Assembly (NCBI GenBank): GCA_964249915.1
Contig: CAXUEL010000045.1
Location: 1-18,188, forward strand
From: Lichenicola sp964249915
GTDB taxonomy: Bacteria > Pseudomonadota > Alphaproteobacteria > Acetobacterales > Acetobacteraceae
Length of the DNA stretch: 18,188 bases
Direction: 5' to 3'
In this document: piece by piece, positions 13,798-18,188 of the stretch
Layout: each line of letters opens with the position of its first letter
Numbering within the stretch: position 1 is the stretch's first letter
Notes under the pieces: generated by a model
Databases searched by the model: none
What the model was told of the DNA's origin: nothing
The model's input: the letters and a program-made list of their open reading frames with translations, nothing else
Made by a program: the position numbers and the translations under genes

Positions 13798-13976
13798 TGC
13801 CGCGCGGGATCGCCAAGCGGGACCTGCCGGTCAAGACCTGCGCCTGCTGCGGGCGGCCGTTCAGCTGGCGCCGGAAGTGGGCGCGGGACTGGGCGGCGGT
13901 GCGCTACTGCTCCGATGCGTGCCGACGCAAGGGTGCTGCGGATCCGGCCGGTCAGGCGCCGCGGACGAGCTCGTAG
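13797..13976 (+). CDS. DUF2256 zinc-ribbon-like small protein (59 aa)
   Basis: This is a 59-residue basic protein. Cys15-x-x-Cys18 (KTCACCGRPFSWRRKWARDW) and Cys38-x3-Cys42 (RYCSDACRR) match the DUF2256 signature, which should hold one zinc. The aromatic/basic block FSWRRKWARDW is the conserved core. The function of the family is unknown. The start ATG shares its A with the renalase-like stop (TGATG), a strong sign of coupled translation. The last 25 bases overlap the 3' end of the convergent rlmB gene. The tail after residue 46 is variable and low in conserved features. It is easily missed by gene callers because of its size, but the motif makes it secure. Confidence 0.88.
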   Translation: MPRGIAKRDLPVKTCACCGRPFSWRRKWARDWAAVRYCSDACRRKGAADPAGQAPRTSS

Positions 13977-14815
13977 AGCGCCACCGCGGCGGCGTTGGAC
14001 ACGTTGAGGCTTTCCATCGTGCCGGGCATCACCAGGCCGGCGATCTCGTCGCAGGTGTCGCGCGTCAGGCGGCGCAGGCCCTCGCCCTCGGCACCGAGCA
14101 CCAGCGCCACGCGGCGCGCCCGGAAGGCGCCGCCGTCGAAGCGACCGCCGCTCGAGTCGAGGCCGACAGTCCAGAGCCCGGCCGCCTTCAGCGCGGCCAG
14201 GGTGCGCGACAGGTTGACCGCACGCAGCAGCGGCACGGTTTCCAGCGCGCCGGACGCCGCCTTGGCCAGCACGCCGGTTTCCTCCGGGGCGTTGCGGTCC
14301 TGCACGATCAGCGCGGCGACGCCGAACGCGGCGGCCGAGCGCAGGATGGCGCCGACGTTGCGCGGGTCCGTCACCTGGTCGAGCACCAGCACCGGCCCCG
14401 GCCGCTGCAGCACCTGGTCGAGCGGCGGCGGCGCCAGCGGGTCAGCCAGCAGCGCCAGCCCGCCATGCACCGCGTCGCGACCGAGCAGGGCGTCGAGACG
14501 CGCGCGGTCGGTGCGCTCGGCGGGCAGCGGCAGCGGGCCGTTCAGGCGGCCGGACAAGGTGGCTTCGGCCTCCTCGGTCAGCAGCAGGCGGCGCAGGCGG
14601 CGATGCGGGTTCTGCAGCGCCGCCACCACCGGATGGGTGCCGTAGAGCCAGTTCGCCGCTCCGGCGGGGCCGCCCTGTTGCGGCGTGCCCGGACGACGCG
14701 GCGCGGCGCGGCCGTGCTCCGCTCCTTTCGGCCGGGTCCGGTCGTGGCCGCCCGGGTGGTGCGGCGGACGCTTCGGGCCGGGAGGAACGGGTGTGGCGGG
14801 AGGTCTGGACGGCAT
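13952..14815 (-). CDS. rlmB: 23S rRNA (guanosine-2'-O-)-methyltransferase RlmB (SpoU/TrmH family)
   Basis: This 287-residue SPOUT methyltransferase uses AdoMet to methylate the 2'-OH of G2251 (E. coli numbering) in 23S rRNA; the specific site is inferred from the family. The substrate-binding domain begins at WLYGTHPVVAAL (about 56-67). The three SPOUT motifs are seen: motif 1 DPRNVGAILRSAAAFG (150-165, with Asn153), motif 2 LVLGAEGEGL (238-247), and motif 3 MPGTMESLNVSNAAAVALYEL (263-283), the trefoil knot. Residues 1-55 form an unusually long Pro/Arg/His-rich, disordered-looking extension. The ATG at 14815 has an AGGA about 8 bases upstream. Its 3' end overlaps the DUF2256 gene by 25 bases. 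Upstream, divergent, is tRNA-Tyr, a long-conserved neighbour of rlmB. Confidence 0.93.
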   Translation of the reverse strand: MPSRPPATPVPPGPKRPPHHPGGHDRTRPKGAEHGRAAPRRPGTPQQGGPAGAANWLYGTHPVVAALQNPHRRLRRLLLTEEAEATLSGRLNGPLPLPAERTDRARLDALLGRDAVHGGLALLADPLAPPPLDQVLQRPGPVLVLDQVTDPRNVGAILRSAAAFGVAALIVQDRNAPEETGVLAKAASGALETVPLLRAVNLSRTLAALKAAGLWTVGLDSSGGRFDGGAFRARRVALVLGAEGEGLRRLTRDTCDEIAGLVMPGTMESLNVSNAAAVALYELVRGA

Positions 14816-14885
14816 GGGCCGATCCTAGCCTTTCGCCTGCCTGCCGTCACCGCGGACGGGCGATGCGGTTTCGCTAAGCCCTGCG

Positions 14886-14914
14886 TTGACACGCAACCGG
14901 TTCGGCCGTAGGTG
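14886..14914 (+). promoter_or_regulatory. Predicted sigma-70-type promoter of tRNA-Tyr
   Basis: A perfect TTGACA (14886-14891) is followed after 17 bases by TAGGTG (14909-14914), a fair -10. Transcription would begin near 14921, about 5 bases before the mature tRNA. The perfect -35, ideal spacing and position support it. Confidence 0.6.
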
Positions 14915-14925
14915 CCTCCCCGGCC

Positions 14926-15011
14926 GGAAGGGTGCCCGAGTGGCTAAAGGGGGCGGACTGTAAATCCGCTGGCGTACGCCTACGTTGGTTCGAATCCAAC
15001 CCCTTCCACCA
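14926..15011 (+). tRNA. tRNA-Tyr (anticodon GTA)
   Basis: This is a complete class II tRNA of 86 bases including an encoded CCA. The acceptor arms GGAAGGG (14926-14932) and CCCTTCC (15001-15007) pair, A15008 is the discriminator and CCA is at 15009-15011. The anticodon stem GCGGA/TCCGC surrounds the loop CTGTAAA with GTA at 14960-14962. A long variable arm (TGGCGTACGCC) and the T-arm GGTTCGAATCC follow. It decodes UAU/UAC. Confidence 0.98.
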
Positions 15012-15035
15012 GCAGGCTCGGGCCAGGCAACCCGT

Positions 15036-15386
15036 TCAGGATTGGTCGCGTCCCCTGGCCGGCTCCCGGGTCGGCTGCGGCGCCGGTTCCGCGCCCAGCC
15101 GCCGCTGCAGCAGCGGCGGCGACGGGGCGATGTCGGCCAGACTGTCGCGGAACTGGCGGATCTGGTCCCGGGCACTGCCCGAGATGTCGCCGGCCATGGA
15201 GCCGGCGTTCACCACCGCCTCGAAATCCAGCTTGGTCTGCGCCGCGAACAAGGCGTCGAGCACCAGCCGCTTGGTCACCGGACCCTTGCGGGCGGCCATG
15301 GCTGCCATGGCCTGCCAGGCTGCCTTGGCAGCGAGCGAGTTCTCGACGGCAAGCTTGAGAAGCGCCTTCTCGTCATCCGGCACCAC
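15036..15386 (-). CDS. Hypothetical protein (116 aa), Ala-rich helical core
   Basis: I do not recognise the family. The 116 residues open with an acidic/basic helix (PDDEKALLKLAVENSLAAKA), then WQAMAAMAARKG, KRLVLDALFAAQTKLDFEAVVN and SGSARDQIRQFRDSLADI. The second half of the core looks amphipathic and helical. The last 35 or so residues are Pro/Gln/Arg-rich and look disordered. The protein has no signal peptide or membrane segment, so it should be cytosolic. The start is the GTG at 15386, 5 bases after GGGGAG; a second GTG follows directly. A longer frame to an ATG at 15575 adds only an Arg-rich tract and is less likely. A GATAAT (15414-15419) upstream could be a -10. It lies tail to tail with tRNA-Tyr and is part of the DNA that separates the tRNA genes. 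Confidence 0.6.
   Translation of the reverse strand: MVPDDEKALLKLAVENSLAAKAAWQAMAAMAARKGPVTKRLVLDALFAAQTKLDFEAVVNAGSMAGDISGSARDQIRQFRDSLADIAPSPPLLQRRLGAEPAPQPTREPARGRDQS
15098..15120. repeat. Perfect 11-bp inverted repeat inside the hypothetical gene
   Basis: GCCGCCGCTGC (15098-15108) and GCAGCGGCGGC (15110-15120) are exact reverse complements around a single A. On the minus strand this encodes the turn PPLLQRR near the C-terminus of the hypothetical protein. In RNA the stem must open at its centre to leave a small loop, but it would still be a strong hairpin, possibly acting on the tRNA-Tyr or hypothetical-gene transcript. Confidence 0.5.
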
Positions 15387-15726
15387 AAGATCTCCCCGCG
15401 ACAGCTCAACCCGATTATCCGGTTCGACGCTTCGGCGCGACCGTCGATCCTGGGATCCCGCTTCACGAGGTCGCGACGTCGGCAGCCGCGGCCAGGCCCC
15501 GGTGCCGACCAGCCATTCCCTCTGGGCATCGCCGAGTCTGCGGCCGAAGCCGACCCGTCGCGATCGCCAGTACATGCCGTCCGGGTTGCCGGACCGGCGA
15601 CGATCCCGGCGAGGCGGCCGGGGGCGTGCACGCCCGGAGATGGGTCCGCGCCGGCTGCCGCCTTAGAACGGCGTTAAGTTCCGTCGCCCATAAGAACAGC
15701 CATCGGGATGTTCTTGCGGGAAGACG
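15387..15726. other. Gene-free interval of 340 bases between divergent genes
   Basis: No convincing gene lies here. Frames are Arg-rich antisense-like sequence without ribosome binding sites. The left end should hold the promoter of the hypothetical gene (GATAAT at 15414-15419, minus strand). The right end, 15661-15726, is markedly AT-richer than its surroundings and carries two inverted repeats described separately, so it is the probable control region of the lipase-like gene. Confidence 0.5.
15666..15715. promoter_or_regulatory. Paired inverted GAAC/GTTC half-sites upstream of the lipase-like gene
   Basis: Two inverted repeats sit one after the other just before the lipase-like gene. The first is GAAC-N8-GTTC (15666-15681). 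The second is AAGAACA-N10-TGTTCTT (15692-15698 and 15709-15715). The second ends 11 bases before the ATG, so its hairpin would reach close to the ribosome binding site; CATAAG at 15689-15694 could be a -10 overlapped by it. Such a layout suits a dimeric repressor operator, but no regulator is known. Confidence 0.4.
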
Positions 15727-17004
15727 ATGAGCGCGAAGATCGACGGCAGCCAAGACTCCTCCATCGACGATCCGCCGGTGCTGCCGCCATTGCCGGTGCT
15801 GCCGCCGTTGCCGGTGCTGTTCGCGGCGGCGCCCGGCCTGCCGACCTTCGAGAACGCGGTGCAGGCCTCGATCGACCCGCAGGCTGCCTCCTCGTTCGGC
15901 CTGGCGCTGATGCTCGACCGGTCCGGCCACCCGTTGACGATCTCCACCGCCAGCGGCGTGAACGCGTCCGCCTTCCTGGACCGGTCGGGCAACGTCATCA
16001 TCGCCTACCAGGGCACCACCACGGCGGCGCAGACCGCGCTGGACCTGCAGATCCTGGGCGGCGCCGACCCGTCGACGGTGCAGGGATTCGCCGACGCGAT
16101 CGGCTTCGCGGCGGCGGCGCAGCAGGCGGCCAGGGCCGAGGGCATCCTGCCGTCCAACGTTTATGTCGCCGGATACTCGCTGGGCGGAACCCTGGCCTCC
16201 CTCGTCGCCTCCCGGACCGGCCTCGCCGGCGTGTCGTTCGCCTCCTCCGGGATCCCGGGCTACCAGGCCCCGGCGGTGCCGGCCGCCAACTTCGTCAGCT
16301 ATGTCGACAAGGGCGACCCGTTCGCCAACTACGGCACCGACACCGCCGAGAAGGGCAGCGCCTCGGCCACGATGGCCCACATGGATCATTACGGCACCGT
16401 GGTGCAGCTCGGCACCGCCGCCGATGCCGCCGAGCTGGCACCGTTCGCGTCCGCCATCAGCGGCACCTCGCTGCGGGCGCTGGAGTCCGGCCATATCCCG
16501 GCGACGCCGGCGGAGGTGGAGGGGCTGACGAACGAGTTCCTCACCCTGTTCGGCGAGCATCACGGGCTGAACACCTATGACGCCGACGCGGCCACCGCGA
16601 CCGTGCCGGCCACCGCCTACGGGCTGCAGAACACCAGCATGGCGACGATGGCCTCGTCCTTGTCGCGGGACGTGCCGAGGCTGCTCGCCGACCTCCCGTC
16701 GCTGCTGCGCGCGCCCAGCGTCGGCGCCGCTCTTTCGGGCGTGCAGTCGGCGTTCCCGGACCTGGCGTCGGAGCTTACCTCGGTGATGCACGCCGCCAGC
16801 TTCGGCGCCGCGATGGCGACGCTGGCGGCGGACGCGCCGGCGCTCGCGGCGGACTTCGCCAGCCCGGCCAGGCTCGGCACGGTCCTGGCGACGATCGCGA
16901 GCGAGCTGCAGCCGGCGAGCGGCGGCGGCTCGACCGTGCTCGCGCACGCGTCCGGCGGCCAGGAGATCGCCAGCCTCGCGGCGCTGCTGCACCACGTCGC
17001 CTGA
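15727..17004 (+). CDS. Lipase-like alpha/beta hydrolase (425 aa)
   Basis: The first 260 residues look like a class-3-lipase-type alpha/beta hydrolase. NVIIAYQGTTTAAQTALDLQI (89-109) resembles the strand carrying the oxyanion-hole GT. The nucleophile elbow is G149-Y-S151-L-G (VAGYSLGGTLASL), the likely acid is Asp197 (YVDKGDPFANYG) and the likely base is His221 (MDHYG, with His218 nearby). Substrates would be esters or lipids. Residues 17-31 are a proline/leucine repeat (PPLPVLPPLPVL) from a tandem DNA repeat. Residues about 290-425 are an Ala/Ser/Leu-rich helical region of unknown role. No classical signal peptide is seen. The ATG at 15727 has a close GGGAAG. It stands alone in its own unit, flanked by a hypothetical gene and an inverted tRNA-Gly, as if inserted among tRNA genes. 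Confidence 0.78.
   Translation: MSAKIDGSQDSSIDDPPVLPPLPVLPPLPVLFAAAPGLPTFENAVQASIDPQAASSFGLALMLDRSGHPLTISTASGVNASAFLDRSGNVIIAYQGTTTAAQTALDLQILGGADPSTVQGFADAIGFAAAAQQAARAEGILPSNVYVAGYSLGGTLASLVASRTGLAGVSFASSGIPGYQAPAVPAANFVSYVDKGDPFANYGTDTAEKGSASATMAHMDHYGTVVQLGTAADAAELAPFASAISGTSLRALESGHIPATPAEVEGLTNEFLTLFGEHHGLNTYDADAATATVPATAYGLQNTSMATMASSLSRDVPRLLADLPSLLRAPSVGAALSGVQSAFPDLASELTSVMHAASFGAAMATLAADAPALAADFASPARLGTVLATIASELQPASGGGSTVLAHASGGQEIASLAALLHHVA
15781..15816 (+). repeat. Tandem 18-bp repeat encoding a Pro/Leu/Val motif
   Basis: Two adjacent 18-base units (15781-15798 and 15799-15816) differ at one position and encode L-P-P-L-P-V twice in the N-terminus of the lipase-like protein. A partial third unit, CCGCCGGTG, precedes them (15772-15780). 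Recent slippage in this linker is likely, so unit number may vary between strains. Confidence 0.75.
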
Positions 17005-17027
17005 TGCCGGGTCCGGTCGCCTGGGGC

Positions 17028-17101
17028 TGGAGCGGGCGGAGGGAATCGAACCCTCCTCGGTAGCTTGGAAGGCTACTGCATTACCACTATGCTACGCCCG
17101 C
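17028..17101 (-). tRNA. tRNA-Gly (anticodon TCC)
   Basis: This is a complete tRNA of 74 bases with an encoded CCA (17030-17028). The acceptor GCGGGCG (from 17101) pairs with CGCCCGC and the discriminator is T at 17031. The anticodon stem GTAGC/GCTAC surrounds the loop CTTCCAA with TCC at 17069-17067. The T-arm is GGTTCGATTCC. It decodes GGA/GGG. It lies opposite in orientation to the tRNA-Tyr and tRNA-Trp genes on either side and ends 23 bases from the lipase-like stop. Confidence 0.98.
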
Positions 17102-17178
17102 CCGGCCCAGGCTGCTGTTAGCGCGGCGGCGGCCGGTTCGGCAAGGCCGGCGCGGCAGCCAGGCCCGCCAGGCCGCTC

Positions 17179-17208
17179 TTGACAGGACAGGCCGCACGCC
17201 TTCTTTAC
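17179..17208 (+). promoter_or_regulatory. Predicted promoter of tRNA-Trp-secE-nusG
   Basis: A perfect TTGACA (17179-17184) is followed after 17-18 bases by TCTTTAC (17202-17208), a weak -10 in the one AT-rich patch of this intergenic region. The start would be near 17215, about 67 bases before tRNA-Trp. It would drive the tRNA and perhaps secE-nusG together. Confidence 0.45.
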
Positions 17209-17281
17209 GCGACCTGCGCCGGGTTCGCCGTGCGGCCGATGCGGGGCTCCACCCCCGCCGGCTGCCAGGGGGAGGCGCTGC

Positions 17282-17358
17282 AGGGGTGTAGCTCAATTGG
17301 CTAGAGCGCCGGTCTCCAAAACCGGAGGTTGCGGGTTCGAGACCCTCCGCCCCTGCCA
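17282..17358 (+). tRNA. tRNA-Trp (anticodon CCA)
   Basis: This is a complete tRNA of 77 bases with an encoded CCA (17356-17358). The acceptor AGGGGTG (17282-17288) pairs with CGCCCCT (17348-17354) with one G-T wobble, and G17355 is the discriminator. The anticodon stem CCGGT/ACCGG surrounds the loop CTCCAAA with CCA at 17316-17318. It decodes UGG. It sits 65 bases before secE, the usual bacterial order. A small hairpin, GTCCGG-GCT-CCGGAC (17370-17384), follows 11 bases after its 3' end and may guide processing of a tRNA-secE transcript. Confidence 0.98.
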
Positions 17359-17423
17359 GCCGCTCGCGGGTCCGGGCTCCGGACTGGCGAGGCTCGTCCA
17401 ATCGATAGGTGCGAAGGTGGATC

Positions 17424-17618
17424 GTGGCGGCCAGTCCTGCGAAGTTCCTGCGCGACGTGCGCGCCGAGGTGACCAAGGTCACCTGGCCCACGCGCCGCAC
17501 CACCCTGATCACCACCGGCCTGGTCGCCGCCATGGCGTCGCTGACGGCGATCTTCTTCTTCGCCGTCGACCAGATCATCGGCCTGGGCGTCCGCGCGTTG
17601 TTCGGCTTCGGTTCCTGA
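17424..17618 (+). CDS. secE: Preprotein translocase subunit SecE
   Basis: SecE clamps SecY in the inner-membrane SecYEG channel. The short, single-span form seen here (64 residues) is usual outside the gamma group. The N-terminal amphipathic helix (AKFLRDVRAEVTKVTWP, with the conserved Trp21-Pro22) lies on the membrane surface, and the single transmembrane helix is at about 29-48 (LITTGLVAAMASLTAIFFFA). I start at the GTG at 17424, which follows AAGG by 6 bases and gives the family-typical MAASPAKF. The GTG at 17409 would add five residues with no better site. tRNA-Trp is upstream and nusG 39 bases downstream. Confidence 0.95.
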   Translation: MAASPAKFLRDVRAEVTKVTWPTRRTTLITTGLVAAMASLTAIFFFAVDQIIGLGVRALFGFGS

Positions 17619-17657
17619 AGCCGACCAGGCCGAAGCTTGAAGTCTGAGGAAGAGGTC

Positions 17658-18188
17658 ATGGCGAAACGCTGGTACGTGGTCCACGTCTACTCGGGCTTCG
17701 AGAAGAAGATCGCGCAGCAGATCAAGGAGCAGGCCCAGGCGAAGGGCCTGGCCGACCATATCGACGAGGTGCTGGTGCCGTCCGAGGACGTCACCGAGGT
17801 GCGCCGCGGGCAGAAGGTGAACTCGGAGCGCAAGTTCTTCCCCGGCTACGTGCTGGTGAAGATGGAGCTGACCGACGACGCCTGGCACCTGGTCAAGGAC
17901 ACGCCCAAGGTCACCGGCTTCCTCGGCTCCAAGACCAAGCCGACGCCGATCTCGAACTCCGAGGCCGAGCGGATCATGAAGCAGACCCAGGAAGGCGTGG
18001 AGCGTCCGCGCCCGGCCATCCTGTTCGAGATCGGCGAGCAGGTGCGCGTGGCCGACGGCCCGTTCACCTCCTTCAACGGCACCGTCGAGGACGTCGACGA
18101 GGAGAAGGGCCGCCTGAAGGTCAGCGTCTCGATCTTCGGCCGCTCCACCCCGGTGGACCTCGAGTACAGCCAGGTCGAGAAGGTCTGA
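17658..18188 (+). CDS. nusG: Transcription termination/antitermination factor NusG
   Basis: NusG binds RNA polymerase and links it to Rho or to the ribosome (through S10). The protein has 176 residues. The NGN domain spans about 1-115 (WYVVHVYSGFEKKIAQQI, RKFFPGYVLVKMELTDDAWHLVKDTPKVTGFLG). After a linker of acidic and Arg/Pro residues comes the KOW domain (about 125-176: GEQVRVADGPFTSFNGTVEDV, then the conserved FGRSTPVDLEYSQVEKV). GAGGAAGAGG just before the ATG at 17658 is a strong ribosome binding site. The gene is complete, and its stop is the last base of the window; rplK-rplA would be expected next but lies outside. Confidence 0.98.
   Translation: MAKRWYVVHVYSGFEKKIAQQIKEQAQAKGLADHIDEVLVPSEDVTEVRRGQKVNSERKFFPGYVLVKMELTDDAWHLVKDTPKVTGFLGSKTKPTPISNSEAERIMKQTQEGVERPRPAILFEIGEQVRVADGPFTSFNGTVEDVDEEKGRLKVSVSIFGRSTPVDLEYSQVEKV

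Noticed and set aside
15387..15575. Longer version of the hypothetical gene starting at an ATG at 15575
   Set aside because: The added 63 residues are an Arg-rich tract without a ribosome binding site, whereas GGGGAG supports the GTG at 15386.
15666..15715. LexA (SOS) box
   Set aside because: The alphaproteobacterial LexA site is a direct repeat with 7 bases between half-sites; these are inverted with 8 and 12.
17409..17423. Upstream GTG start for SecE
   Set aside because: It adds five residues not typical of the family; AAGG is correctly spaced for the GTG at 17424.
1..18188. CRISPR array, transposase, integrase or phage genes
   Set aside because: No regularly spaced repeats and no DDE/integrase motifs were seen on either strand.

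Overview
The window is 18,188 bases of very GC-rich, gene-dense bacterial chromosome. The gene content (glnK-amtB, a UbiH-type hydroxylase, CysE, a molybdenum hydroxylase of the Pao type, and tRNA-Trp-secE-nusG), the GTG starts and the strong G/C third-position bias suggest an alphaproteobacterium. Rhodospirillales/Acetobacteraceae is my best guess. That is inference from gene style; there is no 16S rRNA here.

Layout. (1) 1-1005, minus strand: a small envelope cluster (lipoprotein, a 72-residue one-helix protein and the start of a third membrane protein that leaves the window), plus a separate 92-residue Gly/His/Tyr-rich membrane protein. (2) 1157-4304, minus strand: an MscS-type channel fused to a cyclic-nucleotide-binding-like domain, about 0.4 kb without a gene, a SnoaL/NTF2-like protein and a small sulfotransferase. 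(3) 4530-8261, plus strand: a tight three-gene molybdenum hydroxylase operon (2Fe-2S subunit, FAD/4Fe-4S subunit, Mo-cofactor subunit). It ends at a strong hairpin shared with the convergent glnK-amtB operon (9698-8301, with glnK from 10033). (4) 10248-12424, plus strand: a UbiH-family FAD monooxygenase followed by cysE. cysE meets a DCC-family thiol oxidoreductase (minus) tail to tail; the two stop codons share a CTAG, next to a REP-like palindromic element. (5) 12859-13976, plus strand: a renalase-like FAD oxidoreductase coupled to a tiny DUF2256 zinc-ribbon protein, whose 3' end overlaps the convergent rlmB. (6) 14926-18188: tRNA-Tyr, an interposed hypothetical gene and a lipase-like gene, an inverted tRNA-Gly, then tRNA-Trp, secE and nusG. 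The last region is a rearranged version of the widely conserved rlmB / tRNA-Tyr / tRNA-Gly / tuf / tRNA-Trp / secE / nusG neighbourhood. It has about 2 kb of extra DNA, the tRNA-Gly is flipped, and there is no tuf.

How the genes work together. glnK-amtB is a nitrogen-sensing unit (PII regulator plus ammonium channel). The three Mo-hydroxylase genes encode one enzyme, apparently cytoplasmic because the small subunit shows no Tat signal. secE-nusG begins the translocation/ribosomal/RNA-polymerase region that presumably continues beyond the window. Most other genes are single housekeeping or accessory functions. I found no CRISPR array, phage, transposase or clear defence system. The most interesting points are the disrupted tRNA/tuf neighbourhood, the palindromic element that supplies a protein C-terminus, the channel whose nucleotide-binding cassette has lost its key residues, and the paired inverted half-sites in front of the isolated lipase-like gene.
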